DNA of 64,000 nucleotides from CAWUEZ02 sp963921355 (GCA_963921355.3 OZ001190.1:1674001-1738000); one strand, 5' to 3'; shown: positions 25,980 to 35,832, counted from the stretch's first letter. Notes: generated by a model from the letters alone, not told the origin. Numbers and translations: made by a program.

Positions 25980-27815
25980 GTGAGTGTGTCCACACCAAAC
26001 GCCGCCCGGTCGCAACGTCGGCCGAACGATCGCCCGCCGGGCAAGGACCTGCGTATCCTGCGCCGGGTCGTCGGGCTGCTGGCGCCGTACCGCTGGCGGG
26101 TCGTCGGGGCCGTGCTCGCGCTCCTAACCACGTCGCTGGCCACCCTGGCACTGGGTCAGGGGCTGCGGATCCTGATCGATGACGGGTTCACCGGCGATGA
26201 TCCGGCGACCCTGGACCGGGCGCTGGCGTTGCTGATCGGCTTGTCCGTCGTTCTCGCCGCGGGGTTCTTCAGCCGCTACTACCTGGTCTCCTGGCTCGGC
26301 GAGCGGGTGGTCGCTGATTTGCGCAATGCGGTGTTCGAACGGATCGTAGCCCTGCATCCGGGGTTCTTTGAGATCACTCGTACGGGCGAGGTGCTCTCAA
26401 GACTGACCACCGACACCACACTGCTGCAGACCATTATCGGCTCAAGCGCATCCATGGCCCTGCGGAACACGCTGGGCCTGGTGGGCGGGCTCGCGATGCT
26501 GTTTTTCACCAACGTCAAGCTGGCCGGACTCCTGCTGCTTGTGGTTCCGGCCATCGTGCTGCCGATCCTGCTCATCGGTCGACGGGTCCGGGCATTGTCC
26601 AGGGCGTCGCAGGACCGGGTGGCCGATGTCGGCTCGTTTGCCGAAGAGAGCTTTAATGCGATCCGAACAGTTCAGGCCTTCACCCACGAGGCCGAAGACC
26701 GCCGTCGGTTCGCGGGTGAGGTGGCGAACGCCTTCAGCACGGCAATCCGGCGCGTTCAGTTGCGCGGCCTGCTGTCGGCGGTGGTGATCCTTCTGGTGTT
26801 CTCGGCGGTCGGCTTCGTCCTTTGGGTCGGCGGCAACGACGTGCTGAAGGGCCAAATGACCGGTGGCGAACTGGCCGCGTTCGTGTTCTACGCGGCGATC
26901 GTGGCGGTGTCGGTCGGCGTTATTTCCGAGGTCTACGGCGAGTTGCTGCGGGCCGCCGGCGCGACCGAACGACTGGTCGAACTGCTCGAGGTTGAACCGG
27001 AGATCCGCTCGCCGGAGAACCCGACACCGCTGCCGGTCCCGTCGGTGGGCCAGGTGGTCTTCGAAGGCGTCTCGTTTCGCTACCCGTCCCGCACCGAAAC
27101 GTCGGCTCTGGAAGCCATCTCGCTGGCAGTGGCCCCAGGCGAGACCGTGGCGCTGGTTGGGCCGTCCGGTGCCGGCAAGACGACGGTCTTTCAACTGCTG
27201 CTCCGGTTCTACGATCCCCAGAGCGGGCGCGTGGTGGTCGACGGGGTTGAGAGCCGGGCGGCGGATCTCCAGGATCTGCGCCGCCGTATTGCCCTGGTCT
27301 CTCAGGACCCCGTGGTGTTCGCCACCAGTGCTATCGAGAACATCCGCTACGGCAATCCGGGCGCCGATGACGCGGCGGTCATCGCCGCCGCCAGGGATGC
27401 CGCGGCCCATGATTTCGTCTCGGCCCTTCCCGACGGCTACGCGACGTTTCTCGGCGAGAAGGGTGTGCGATTGTCCGGCGGCGAACGTCAGAGGATCTCG
27501 ATTGCACGCGCGCTCTTGAAGGATCCGGCAATTCTGCTCCTGGACGAGGCGACGAGTGCCCTCGACGCGGAGAATGAGCGCGTCGTCCAGGAGGCGCTCG
27601 AACGGTTGATGGTGGGGCGCACCACACTGGTCATCGCCCACCGTCTCGCCACCGTGGTGCGCGCCGACAGGATCTTTGTGATGGATCGTGGGCGCATCGT
27701 CGATTCCGGCAGCCACAGCGACCTGATGCGAAGCAGTCCGCTGTATCGGCGTCTCGCCGAACTGCAGTTCGCCCAACCCAGCCCTGGCCTGCCGGACTCC
27801 ACGGCCGCGCAATGA
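25980..27815 (+). CDS. ABC exporter, MsbA-like fused permease and ATPase
   Basis: The 611-residue half-transporter has six membrane helices (about residues 35-320) and a C-terminal ATPase: Walker A GPSGAGKTT, signature LSGGERQRISIARAL, Walker B ILLLDEATSALD, and AHRLAT with the switch His. It would work as a homodimer exporting a lipid, peptide or drug. GTG 25980 is chosen; the open frame continues upstream into unrelated sequence. The stop overlaps the following hydrolase gene by four bases, implying a joint role. Confidence 0.9.
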   Translation: MSVSTPNAARSQRRPNDRPPGKDLRILRRVVGLLAPYRWRVVGAVLALLTTSLATLALGQGLRILIDDGFTGDDPATLDRALALLIGLSVVLAAGFFSRYYLVSWLGERVVADLRNAVFERIVALHPGFFEITRTGEVLSRLTTDTTLLQTIIGSSASMALRNTLGLVGGLAMLFFTNVKLAGLLLLVVPAIVLPILLIGRRVRALSRASQDRVADVGSFAEESFNAIRTVQAFTHEAEDRRRFAGEVANAFSTAIRRVQLRGLLSAVVILLVFSAVGFVLWVGGNDVLKGQMTGGELAAFVFYAAIVAVSVGVISEVYGELLRAAGATERLVELLEVEPEIRSPENPTPLPVPSVGQVVFEGVSFRYPSRTETSALEAISLAVAPGETVALVGPSGAGKTTVFQLLLRFYDPQSGRVVVDGVESRAADLQDLRRRIALVSQDPVVFATSAIENIRYGNPGADDAAVIAAARDAAAHDFVSALPDGYATFLGEKGVRLSGGERQRISIARALLKDPAILLLDEATSALDAENERVVQEALERLMVGRTTLVIAHRLATVVRADRIFVMDRGRIVDSGSHSDLMRSSPLYRRLAELQFAQPSPGLPDSTAAQ

Positions 27816-29326
27816 CGCGCTGGCCCGCTGCCGTTGCCGCAATCGGGGCGCTCTTGGTCGCGATCTCGGTCTGGCGCCTGGAGGCCGTGAAGCGTGGCCT
27901 CGACATCACACATCACGATGTTGCAGGCATCCCGGTGACGGTGCACAGCCTCGCCGAGACTCCGCTGGGGCCTCCGGTGGTGATCGCGCACGGGTTTGCC
28001 GGCTCGCGCCAGATCATGCAGTCGTTCGCCATCACCCTGGCCCATAACGGTTACACGGCGGTCAGCTTCGACTTCCAGGGCCATGGCCGAAACCCGACAC
28101 CGCTCGGCGGGGATGTGACCGACGAAAGCGGCGCCACCGAGCGGCTGTTGGCGGACATGGCCACGGTCGCCCGCCATGCCCGGGATCTGACCGACCAACA
28201 ACGGATCGCCATTCTTGGCCATTCCATGGCGTCCGACATCGTCGTGCGCTACGCGACCCGCGACCCGGAGGTCGCGGCGACGGTCACCGTGTCGATGTTC
28301 TCGCCCGCCCTGACCGCCGAACATCCGCGCAATCTGCTTGTGGTTGTCGGTGCACTTGAATCCGAGCGCCTGAAGGCGGAGGGCCTGCGGGCCGTGGAAC
28401 TGGCCCATCCGGAGACCGATCCGGTGCCGGCTCGGACCTATGGCGCGTTCGCGGACGGCAGTGCCCGACGCGTTGCGTTTGCCCCGGGGGTCGAGCATGT
28501 CGGGGTGCTGTTCTCCGCCGCGACCCTGGACGAGACGGTGACCTGGCTGGACCGGGTTTTCGAGCGCGAGGGGACGGGTGCGCTGGCGGTTCGCGGACCG
28601 TGGATCGCGCTGCTGGTCCTGGCCGTCGGACTGCTGGCCTGGCCGATGGCGCGGGTGCTGCCCCGGGTCAGTGATCCGCCGCTCGGGGCGACGCTGGCCT
28701 GGCGGCCGTTTCTGATGGTCGTCGCCATCCCGGCCGTGCTGACACCCTTGGTTCTGTGGAAGGCGCCGACGGATTTCCTGGCCATGCTCGTCGGCGACTA
28801 TCTGGTCGCGCATTTCGCGCTGTTCGGTGCGATACAGATCGTGTGCCTGCGGTTTCTCGGCCACCGGTTCAAGACGGCTTCCCCGAGCGGCCCCCTGGTT
28901 CTTGCCTGCGCGCTGTCCGTCGCCTACGGCGTCGGCGCCGTGGCCCTGGTCCTCGACCGCTACTTCACAGCGTTCGTCCCCACCGGGGATCGGCTGCTGC
29001 TGGCGGCGCTGATGGCGGTGGCCATGTTCACCTACTTCGCGGCCGACGAGTGGGCGGCCAGGGGCGGGCGTCGCGACTGGGCGCGCCTGCTGGTCAGTCG
29101 AGCGGTTTTCCTGATCTCGTTGCTGGCGGCCGTCGCGCTGAATCTGCAGGACCTGTTTTTCCTGATCATCCTGATCCCGATGATCCTGGTGTTCTTCGTG
29201 CTGTATGGAGCGCTCGCCAGTGCCGCCAATCGGCGCACCGGCCATCCGATGGTCGGCGCGTGCGTCAGTGCGGCCGCACTCGCCTGGGCGGTGGCGTCGG
29301 TGTTTCCGATCCTCGCGGCGGGGTGA
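27812..29326 (+). CDS. Membrane-bound alpha/beta-hydrolase
   Basis: The 504-residue protein starts with a membrane anchor (residues 4-22), then an alpha/beta-hydrolase domain: VVIAHGFAGSRQ oxyanion region, AILGHSMAS with the nucleophile Ser in GHSMA, and a candidate catalytic His in APGVEHVGVLF. From about residue 265 at least six more hydrophobic helices follow. A hydrolase fused to a polytopic C-terminal domain is unusual. Overlap with the exporter gene suggests that it processes the exported compound or a lipid. I do not recognise the C-terminal half. Confidence 0.8.
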   Translation: MTRWPAAVAAIGALLVAISVWRLEAVKRGLDITHHDVAGIPVTVHSLAETPLGPPVVIAHGFAGSRQIMQSFAITLAHNGYTAVSFDFQGHGRNPTPLGGDVTDESGATERLLADMATVARHARDLTDQQRIAILGHSMASDIVVRYATRDPEVAATVTVSMFSPALTAEHPRNLLVVVGALESERLKAEGLRAVELAHPETDPVPARTYGAFADGSARRVAFAPGVEHVGVLFSAATLDETVTWLDRVFEREGTGALAVRGPWIALLVLAVGLLAWPMARVLPRVSDPPLGATLAWRPFLMVVAIPAVLTPLVLWKAPTDFLAMLVGDYLVAHFALFGAIQIVCLRFLGHRFKTASPSGPLVLACALSVAYGVGAVALVLDRYFTAFVPTGDRLLLAALMAVAMFTYFAADEWAARGGRRDWARLLVSRAVFLISLLAAVALNLQDLFFLIILIPMILVFFVLYGALASAANRRTGHPMVGACVSAAALAWAVASVFPILAAG

Positions 29327-29343
29327 TCTCGGCCGGATCCGGT

Positions 29344-29973
29344 TTAGCCGCGATGTCCGAGCATGCGGCTGCCGGCGGCCTCGATCAGGGCGTGCAGATC
29401 GACGTCCATGCGTGCCACCTCATAGTCCTTGTCGATCGCCAGGGACGCTGCCCCGTGCACGAACGTCCAGAGCATCACCGAAACCTGCAGACTGTCGGCA
29501 GCCTCGTTGGTCGATCCGATGAAGCTGGCAACCTCGGAGATCAGCACGTCGAAGCATGCGTGACCTACGCTCTTCACGGCGTCATTGCCTTTCACATCCG
29601 GGGTCGACCCGAACATCAGCTTGAACGTTTCCGGATTGGCGAGCGCGAAATCGACATAGGTCTTTCCGATCGCACCGATCCGCCCGGTCGAGCCCAGCGG
29701 ATGCTGATCGCGGGCTGCTTCCATCTGACGGGTCATGTCCTCGAAACCACTCTTGGCGACATGGCTGAGGATGTCCTGCTTGTCCGCGAAGTGCTTGTAG
29801 GGTGCGGCGGTGCTGACACCGAGCGACTTGCAGGCTTCGGCGATCGAGAAATCGCCAACGCCGTCGCGCTCGATCAGCGCCTGCACCGTCTGGACCAGCG
29901 CCTCTTCCAGGTCGCCGTGGTGGTAGCCCGCTTTTCGTTTCATCCGGCCAAGTGCCGCCATCATATCAACCAT
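29344..29973 (-). CDS. TetR/AcrR-family repressor of the adjacent RND efflux operon
   Basis: The 209-residue protein has the TetR helix-turn-helix (YHHGDLEEALVQTVQALIERDG, then SIAEACKSLGVSTAAPYKHFADKQDILSHVAKSGF) and a helical C-terminal ligand domain. It is divergent from an RND membrane-fusion/permease operon, and the gap holds two matching palindromes overlapping the efflux promoter, so local repression relieved by a substrate is likely. An inner ATG at MKRKAGYHHG is an alternative start. Confidence 0.92.
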   Translation of the reverse strand: MVDMMAALGRMKRKAGYHHGDLEEALVQTVQALIERDGVGDFSIAEACKSLGVSTAAPYKHFADKQDILSHVAKSGFEDMTRQMEAARDQHPLGSTGRIGAIGKTYVDFALANPETFKLMFGSTPDVKGNDAVKSVGHACFDVLISEVASFIGSTNEAADSLQVSVMLWTFVHGAASLAIDKDYEVARMDVDLHALIEAAGSRMLGHRG

Positions 29974-29997
29974 CGACTGCCAATCGCGGTCCGGTTC

Positions 29998-30041
29998 TTG
30001 ACAATAAAGTTAGTGCTTCTAACTTAAGTTAGCGTCGCTAA
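29998..30041 (+). promoter_or_regulatory. RND operon promoter overlapped by a double TetR operator
   Basis: A perfect TTGACA at 29998-30003 lies 16 bases before TAACTT (30020-30025). Two copies of TTAG-N5-CTAA, at 30010-30022 and 30029-30041, are separated by CTTAAG and together make a larger near-palindrome with a perfect CTAACTTAAGTTAG centre. The operators cover the spacer, the -10 element and the expected transcript start, a typical repression layout. Confidence 0.8.
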
Positions 30042-30062
30042 TATACAAGATCGGACTACGCT

Positions 30063-31229
30063 ATGGATACTCGCGATCGGGCCCTTGCATCTTCCGAAAA
30101 CGCCCGTGCCCTGCCGGCGCGCGTCAAGGACGGCGTCATCGTGCTGTTGGCCGTGGCGACGGTGGGCGGTCTGCTCGCCGGGCTGACCGGTGTCCTGCAC
30201 GCCCGCGCGGACGGAGACCAGGCCGCGGTCCCGACCCGCCCTGTGGCCGTGCGCACGATGCGGGTCGAGCGCCAGGACACGGTCGAGCGCCGCGAGGTCT
30301 ATGTCGGTCAGATTGAAGCCGCGCGGGCCAATCGGGTCGCCTTCGAACTGTCTGGCACAATCGCCGAGGTCCTGGTCGACGAAGACGATACCGTGCTCGA
30401 GGGCGACGCGATCGCGCGACTCGATACGGCGATGCTGGACGCCAGCCGGGCCGCACTGGTCGCCGAGCGGGCGGCCCTGGACGCCGAGGTTGAGCTCGCG
30501 CGGTTGACGATGAACCGTCGAGAGGAGTTCAACCGCCTGGGCTATACCAGTGCCCAGACCTACGACGAAGCCCGGCTCGAGCACGACCGCAGCAACGCCC
30601 GCCGGCGGCAGGTCGTCGCAGCGATCCGGATGGTCGATGTCGATCTGCGCAAGTCGGTTCTGCGGGCGCCGTTCGACGGCCGGGTGACGGTGCGCCATCT
30701 CGACGACGGGGCGATTGTCACGCCGGGTGCGGCGGTCCTGGACCTGATCGAGGACTCCCGGCCGCAGCTTCGGGTCGGTGTGCCCGAGGATGTGGCGGCG
30801 GACCTCGGTGTCGGTGAGGTGCTGGCGGCGGACACCTCGACCGGCCCGGCCCGGGGAACGGTCACGGCGATCCGCGCTGACATCGATCCCAGAACCCGCA
30901 CACGCATTGTTCTGCTGGACCTCGACGCGCGGGATGTGGTGTTCGGCTCAACCGCTGAGGTCCTGTTTCCTCGCCCGCTGGCGATCGCCGGTTTCTGGAT
31001 TCCGATGACCGCGCTCCGGGAGAGTGGCCGCGGCCTGTGGAGCGTGCTGTCGGTCGAAAGCGGACGGGATCCCCTGGTGGTCGGCAGCGAGAGCGTTGAG
31101 GTGCTGTTCCTCGACGGCGAGCGCGCCTTCGTTCGCGGTACGCTGGCCGATGGCATGGAGATCGTCGCCGGCGGCACCCACCGACTGGTTCCGGGCAGCG
31201 AGGTCACCCGGCTCGCCGAGGAGGGCTGA
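30063..31229 (+). CDS. RND efflux periplasmic adaptor (membrane fusion protein)
   Basis: The 388-residue HlyD/AcrA-type adaptor has one N-terminal helix (VIVLLAVATVGGLLAGL), a biotinyl-lipoyl half-motif (GQIEAARANRVAFELSGTIAEVLVDEDDTVLEGDAIARLD), an alpha-hairpin (residues 120-185), and the second lipoyl half plus barrel (LRAPFDGRVTVRHLDDGAIVTPGAAVLDLIED). It bridges the permease to an outer-membrane channel. No channel gene follows, so a shared TolC-like protein elsewhere is needed. The permease starts two bases after its stop. Confidence 0.92.
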   Translation: MDTRDRALASSENARALPARVKDGVIVLLAVATVGGLLAGLTGVLHARADGDQAAVPTRPVAVRTMRVERQDTVERREVYVGQIEAARANRVAFELSGTIAEVLVDEDDTVLEGDAIARLDTAMLDASRAALVAERAALDAEVELARLTMNRREEFNRLGYTSAQTYDEARLEHDRSNARRRQVVAAIRMVDVDLRKSVLRAPFDGRVTVRHLDDGAIVTPGAAVLDLIEDSRPQLRVGVPEDVAADLGVGEVLAADTSTGPARGTVTAIRADIDPRTRTRIVLLDLDARDVVFGSTAEVLFPRPLAIAGFWIPMTALRESGRGLWSVLSVESGRDPLVVGSESVEVLFLDGERAFVRGTLADGMEIVAGGTHRLVPGSEVTRLAEEG

Positions 31230-31231
31230 GG

Positions 31232-34200
31232 ATGTTCTCCCTGTTCTACCGTGAACGCCGGCTGACGGTGCTGGCAGTCCTGGTTCTGGTTTCGGCCGGT
31301 GTTTCCAGTTTCCTGACGATCGGGCGTCAGGAGGATCCGACGATCACCAACCTGTTCGCCACGGTCGTGACCCCCTATCCGGGGGCGGAGCCAGCCCGTG
31401 TCGAAGCCCTGGTGACCGAAAAGATCGAGGAGGAACTGCGCGAGATCGCCGAGATCGAGGTCATCGAGTCAACCTCGCGGGACGGGATCTCCAGTGTCAC
31501 TGTGGAATTGTCTTCCTTCATCTCGGACACGGAGATCGAGCAGGCCTGGTCGGAGATCCGCGACGCGCTGGCAGATGCGGCTCTCCAGTTCCCTGACGGC
31601 GTGCCGGACCCGACATTCGACAATGACCGCACCGGTGCCTACACCGCCATCAGCGCCATTCTGCCGCAGCATGGTGACGTCCCGCCTGCCGTCCTGGCGC
31701 GTTTCGCGGAGGATCTGGAAGACCGGCTCCAGGTTCTGAACGGGACCAAGTTCGTGCGCACATTCGGCGCGCCCGTCGAGGAAGTCCTGGTCACGATTGA
31801 TCCGGTGCGGTTGACGGCAATCGGGCTGACGGCAGCCCAGGTTGCGGCGGCGATCGAGAGCGCCGACACGAAAGTCAGTGCCGGAACCCTGACCGGCCGG
31901 CGGAGCGACCTGCTGGTCGAAGTGGCCGGCGAGATCGACGGGCTGGCCCGGATCCGCGATGTGCCGCTGATCTCCTCCGAAAGCGGGCCGCTCACCCGGG
32001 TCGGCGATGTGGCGAGTGTGGAGAAGACCGAGAGCGATCCGCCACCGACGCTCGCCCGTGTCGATGGCCGGCCGGCCCTGCTGGTCGCGGCCCGCATGGA
32101 GGATGATCTCCAGGTAGACGTCTGGATGGCCCGGGTTCGCGCCGAACTGGACGCGTTCGAGAGCACTCTTCCCGGCGGGCTGGAGCATCGTCTGCTGTTT
32201 GACCAGAGTCACTACACGGCCCAGCGCCTGAGCGATGTCGGGCTCAACATGGCAATCGGCATCTCGTTGGTGGTCGCCGTGGTGTTCCTGACAATGGGCG
32301 TGCGCGCCGCCATCGTGGTGGCGGTGGTTCTGCCGCTGGTCAGTCTGGCGTCCATCGCCACCCTGAAGTTCCTCGCCGTTCCGATTCACCAGATGTCCGT
32401 CACCGGCCTCATCGTGGCGCTCGGGCTGCTGGTCGACGCGGCAATCGTCATGGCGGACGAGATCCGCCGCCGGCTCGATGACGGGGCCTCGCGGCTGGTG
32501 GCCGTATCAGGATCGGTGCAGCGGCTGGCCCTGCCGTTGTTCGCCTCCACGGTGACGACGGCGCTGGCGTTCATGCCGATGGCCCTGCTGCCAGGGCCGG
32601 CCGGAGACTTTGTCGGATCGATCGCGATCTCGGTGATCGTGATGCTGGTGTGGTCGTTTGTCATCGCCTTGACGCTCACCCCCGCCTTTGCCGGCTGGCT
32701 TTTGCCGGCAAAGGATCCGGAGCAGACGTCATCGCAACCGCGCCTCGGCAGTGTCCTGGCGCAGGCCTTCGCGGCCAGCATTCGGCTGTCGCTCCGGCGG
32801 CCGGTGCTGTCGATCCTGTTCGCCCTGATTCTGCCGGTTGCCGGCTTTCTCTCGTTTCCGACGCTGACCGCCCAGTTCTTTCCCGGCGTTGATCGCGACC
32901 AGTTCTACATCGACGTCGAACTCCCGCCCGGTGCCGCAATCCGCGAGACGGAACGCGCGGTTCTGGAAATCGACAGCCTGCTGGCCGCGGAGACCGAGAT
33001 CCGGTCTGTCACCTGGGTGATCGGGGAGACCGCGCCATCCTTCTATTACAACATGCAGATGAATCGCGATGGTGCGCCTGGCTTCGCCCGCGCCCTGGTG
33101 ACGACCCGATCGCCGGAAGCGACGGCGGGGCTGATCGCTCCGCTGCAGTCCCGGTTCGATGCGGCGAGCCCTGACGCCCGCGTCCTGGTGCGTGATCTGG
33201 TCCAGGGTCCACCCGTCGGTGCCCCGGTCGAGCTCAGGTTCGTGGGGCCTGATCTCGCCGAACTGCGGCGCATCGGCGACGCGGCGCGTCAGGTCATGGA
33301 AGGCGTGCCCGAGATCACGACGGTCCGCACGACGGTGACGGCGGCTCCGCCCAAGCTGGAGTTTCGGCTGGACGAAGACAAGGTCCGCAAGGCCGGCCTC
33401 GACCTTCTCGATGTCGCACGCCAGATGGACGCCGCACTCAGCGGTGTCGTCGGCGGTTCCCTGATCGAAGGGACGGAGGAACTGCCGGTGCGGGTTCGGG
33501 TCGGCACGGGACAGCGCGGTGACGCGGCGTTCATCCGCAGCTTTGATGTGCTCGGCCCCGAGGCCGGAAACGCCCTGTATGCGGGAATCCCGTTGAGCGC
33601 GCTTGGAGACCTTGCGGTCGTTCCGTCGGACAGTCCGATTTCCCGTCGCAACGGGGTCCGCACCAATACGGTTCAGGGTTTCGTCCAGTACGGCGTTCTG
33701 CCCGAGGAGGCTTTGGTCAAGGTCCGTTCGGCCCTTGATGCGGCGGAGTTCGAATTGCCGGCCGGCTATCGCCTCGAACTCGGCGGCGACAGCGACGCCC
33801 GTTCCGAGACCCTGACCAATCTGCTGTCCCCGATCGGCCTGATCGTGACGCTGACGTTCGCCACCATTGTGCTCACCTTCAACTCCTTCCGCCTGGCCGC
33901 GATCGCCCTGGTAGTCTGCGTCCTTTCGGCCGGGCTCTCCATCCTGTCGCCGGCGGTCCTGCAGTATCCCTTCGGCATCCAGGCGGTGATCGGTGTGATC
34001 GGGTCGATCGGTGTATCGATCAACGCGGCCATCATCGTGATGACGGCCCTTCAGCAGGACCCGAAGGCCGCGCAGGGCGACCGCGAGGCGATGGCGGATG
34101 TCGTTGTCGGGGCCGGGCGACACATCATCTCGACGACCCTGACCACCTTCGGCGGGTTCCTGCCGCTGATCCTGGACGGCGGCGGGTTCTGGCCGCCCTT

Positions 34201-34342
34201 CGCGACATCGATCGCCGGTGGGGTCCTGCTGTCGACCGTGGTGAGCTTCTACTTCACACCGCCGTTGTTCGCACTGACCTATCGGCGGAAGCCCCCGCCG
34301 GAGTCGGTGTCGGCCCCGGTCGCCACCCTGCGGGCCGCCTAG
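31232..34342 (+). CDS. RND efflux permease
   Basis: The 1036-residue inner-membrane pump has two repeats of six helices with large periplasmic loops, the full size of AcrB-like proteins. TM4 reads GLLVDAAIVMADE, keeping the first Asp of AcrB's VDDAIV but with Ala for the second. The TM10 segment reads GSIGVSINAAIIVMTAL, with Ile where AcrB has the relay Lys (SAKNAIL). The proton path must therefore differ from AcrB. Substrates cannot be predicted. Expression is probably under the divergent TetR protein. Confidence 0.93.
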   Translation: MFSLFYRERRLTVLAVLVLVSAGVSSFLTIGRQEDPTITNLFATVVTPYPGAEPARVEALVTEKIEEELREIAEIEVIESTSRDGISSVTVELSSFISDTEIEQAWSEIRDALADAALQFPDGVPDPTFDNDRTGAYTAISAILPQHGDVPPAVLARFAEDLEDRLQVLNGTKFVRTFGAPVEEVLVTIDPVRLTAIGLTAAQVAAAIESADTKVSAGTLTGRRSDLLVEVAGEIDGLARIRDVPLISSESGPLTRVGDVASVEKTESDPPPTLARVDGRPALLVAARMEDDLQVDVWMARVRAELDAFESTLPGGLEHRLLFDQSHYTAQRLSDVGLNMAIGISLVVAVVFLTMGVRAAIVVAVVLPLVSLASIATLKFLAVPIHQMSVTGLIVALGLLVDAAIVMADEIRRRLDDGASRLVAVSGSVQRLALPLFASTVTTALAFMPMALLPGPAGDFVGSIAISVIVMLVWSFVIALTLTPAFAGWLLPAKDPEQTSSQPRLGSVLAQAFAASIRLSLRRPVLSILFALILPVAGFLSFPTLTAQFFPGVDRDQFYIDVELPPGAAIRETERAVLEIDSLLAAETEIRSVTWVIGETAPSFYYNMQMNRDGAPGFARALVTTRSPEATAGLIAPLQSRFDAASPDARVLVRDLVQGPPVGAPVELRFVGPDLAELRRIGDAARQVMEGVPEITTVRTTVTAAPPKLEFRLDEDKVRKAGLDLLDVARQMDAALSGVVGGSLIEGTEELPVRVRVGTGQRGDAAFIRSFDVLGPEAGNALYAGIPLSALGDLAVVPSDSPISRRNGVRTNTVQGFVQYGVLPEEALVKVRSALDAAEFELPAGYRLELGGDSDARSETLTNLLSPIGLIVTLTFATIVLTFNSFRLAAIALVVCVLSAGLSILSPAVLQYPFGIQAVIGVIGSIGVSINAAIIVMTALQQDPKAAQGDREAMADVVVGAGRHIISTTLTTFGGFLPLILDGGGFWPPFATSIAGGVLLSTVVSFYFTPPLFALTYRRKPPPESVSAPVATLRAA

Positions 34343-34380
34343 GCCTTGGTCGCCGTTCTGCTCGAACTCTCTGGTCCGGT

Positions 34381-35832
34381 CTAGCGCCGCCAGAACGCCG
34401 GTGTCAGCAGCACCAGGACCGTGAACAGCTCAAGCCGGCCGAGCAGCATGCCGAAGGCGAGCACCCATTTGGCGGCATCGGGAAGCGGGTCGAAGTTCCC
34501 GGCGGGTCCGATGACATCACCCAGGCCCGGACCGACATTGCTGATGGCGGTGGCGGCACCGGATATGGCGGTGATCATGTCGAGATCCATGGCCGCAAGC
34601 GCCATGGCGAGCAGCCCGAAGCACAGCATGTAGAGAAAGAAGAACCCCATGACGGCGTCGGACACCGCTTCGGGGATCGCCTTGCGGTTATAGTAGGGAA
34701 TGAAGACACCGTGCGGGCGCAGCAGCCGGGCCATCTGGACCTGGGCGGTCGCGTACAGGACCTGAAAGCGGAAGATCTTGATGCCGCAGGTGGTCGACCC
34801 GGCGCAGCCGCCGATGAACATCAGGATCAGCATCACCGTCGCGACGAACCCACCCCAGGCGCCGAAATCGGTGGTCGCGTAGCCGGTTCCGGTCATCACC
34901 GAAATCACGTTGAAGGTTCCGTACCGGACCGCGTCGCGCCAGGCGAGCCCGGTGTAAAGCCAGGCCCACAGCGCCACCATGGCCACGGCGACGAACACGA
35001 TCACCAGAAACCAGCGCACCTGGCTGTCCCGGGCCAGACCGCCACCATCGCCGCGGACCAGGCGCAGATAGTGCACGAACGGCAGGCTGCCGACGATCAT
35101 CCCGACGACGATGATCCAGTCGATGGCCTGGCTGTTGAAATGGCCGATGGAGGCGTCGCGGGTCGAGTAGCCGCCGGTGGCGATGGTTGTCATGGCATGG
35201 GCGACGGCGTCGAATCCGTCCATTCCGGCAAGCCAGAGCGCCACGGTCCACAGGAAGGTTAGGCCGACATAGACGCCGCCGATGCCGCTGGCCAACTGGG
35301 CCGCGCGCGGCAGAACCTTGTCGGGCTGGTCGAACGCCTCGGTCTGGAACAGCTGCATGCCGCCGACGCTCAGCATCGGCAGCATGGCCAGTGCCATGAC
35401 GATGATCCCGACCCCGCCCAGCCATTGCAGCAGGGCGCGCCACAACAGGATTCCCGGCGGCGCGCTGTCGAGGCCGGAGATAACGGTTGATCCGGTGGTG
35501 GTGACACCGGACATCGACTCGAAGAACGAGTCAGCGACGCTCATCTCGAGTTCGGAGAACGCGAAGGGAAGCGCGCCGAAGGTCGCGATCGCCAGCCAGC
35601 TCAATGTGGTCAAGACGAAAGCCTGACGCAGGCCCAGACGGGCGCCCGACTCCATCCGGGTCGCCAGCATCAGCGACACGCCGATAAACAGCGTGATCGC
35701 GGAGGCCCCGAGGAAGACCTGCCAGTCGGGGTGGCCGGTCGCCAGATCGACGGCAGCCGGCACGCACATTGCGGTGGCCAACATCGTCAGGAAAAGGCCG
35801 ACAATGAAGAAGACCGGTCCGAAATCTATCAC
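34381..35832 (-). CDS. trkH: Trk-type potassium uptake protein TrkH
   Basis: The 483-residue membrane protein has four selectivity-filter loops: SGVTTTGSTV, MTTIATGGYSTRD, SVMTGTGYATTD and TAISNVGPGLGDV, one per M1-P-M2 repeat. It moves K+ with a cytoplasmic TrkA partner, which is not encoded here. WRALLQWLGGVGIIV and the C terminal MLLGRLELFTVLVLLTP are conserved in the family. It is convergent with the RND operon. Confidence 0.95.
   Translation of the reverse strand: MIDFGPVFFIVGLFLTMLATAMCVPAAVDLATGHPDWQVFLGASAITLFIGVSLMLATRMESGARLGLRQAFVLTTLSWLAIATFGALPFAFSELEMSVADSFFESMSGVTTTGSTVISGLDSAPPGILLWRALLQWLGGVGIIVMALAMLPMLSVGGMQLFQTEAFDQPDKVLPRAAQLASGIGGVYVGLTFLWTVALWLAGMDGFDAVAHAMTTIATGGYSTRDASIGHFNSQAIDWIIVVGMIVGSLPFVHYLRLVRGDGGGLARDSQVRWFLVIVFVAVAMVALWAWLYTGLAWRDAVRYGTFNVISVMTGTGYATTDFGAWGGFVATVMLILMFIGGCAGSTTCGIKIFRFQVLYATAQVQMARLLRPHGVFIPYYNRKAIPEAVSDAVMGFFFLYMLCFGLLAMALAAMDLDMITAISGAATAISNVGPGLGDVIGPAGNFDPLPDAAKWVLAFGMLLGRLELFTVLVLLTPAFWRR

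Noticed and set aside
26442..29245. Long reverse-strand frames opposite the ABC exporter and hydrolase
   Set aside because: They are typical high-GC antisense shadows rich in Arg, Gln, His and Asp, with no domain and no ribosome-binding site.
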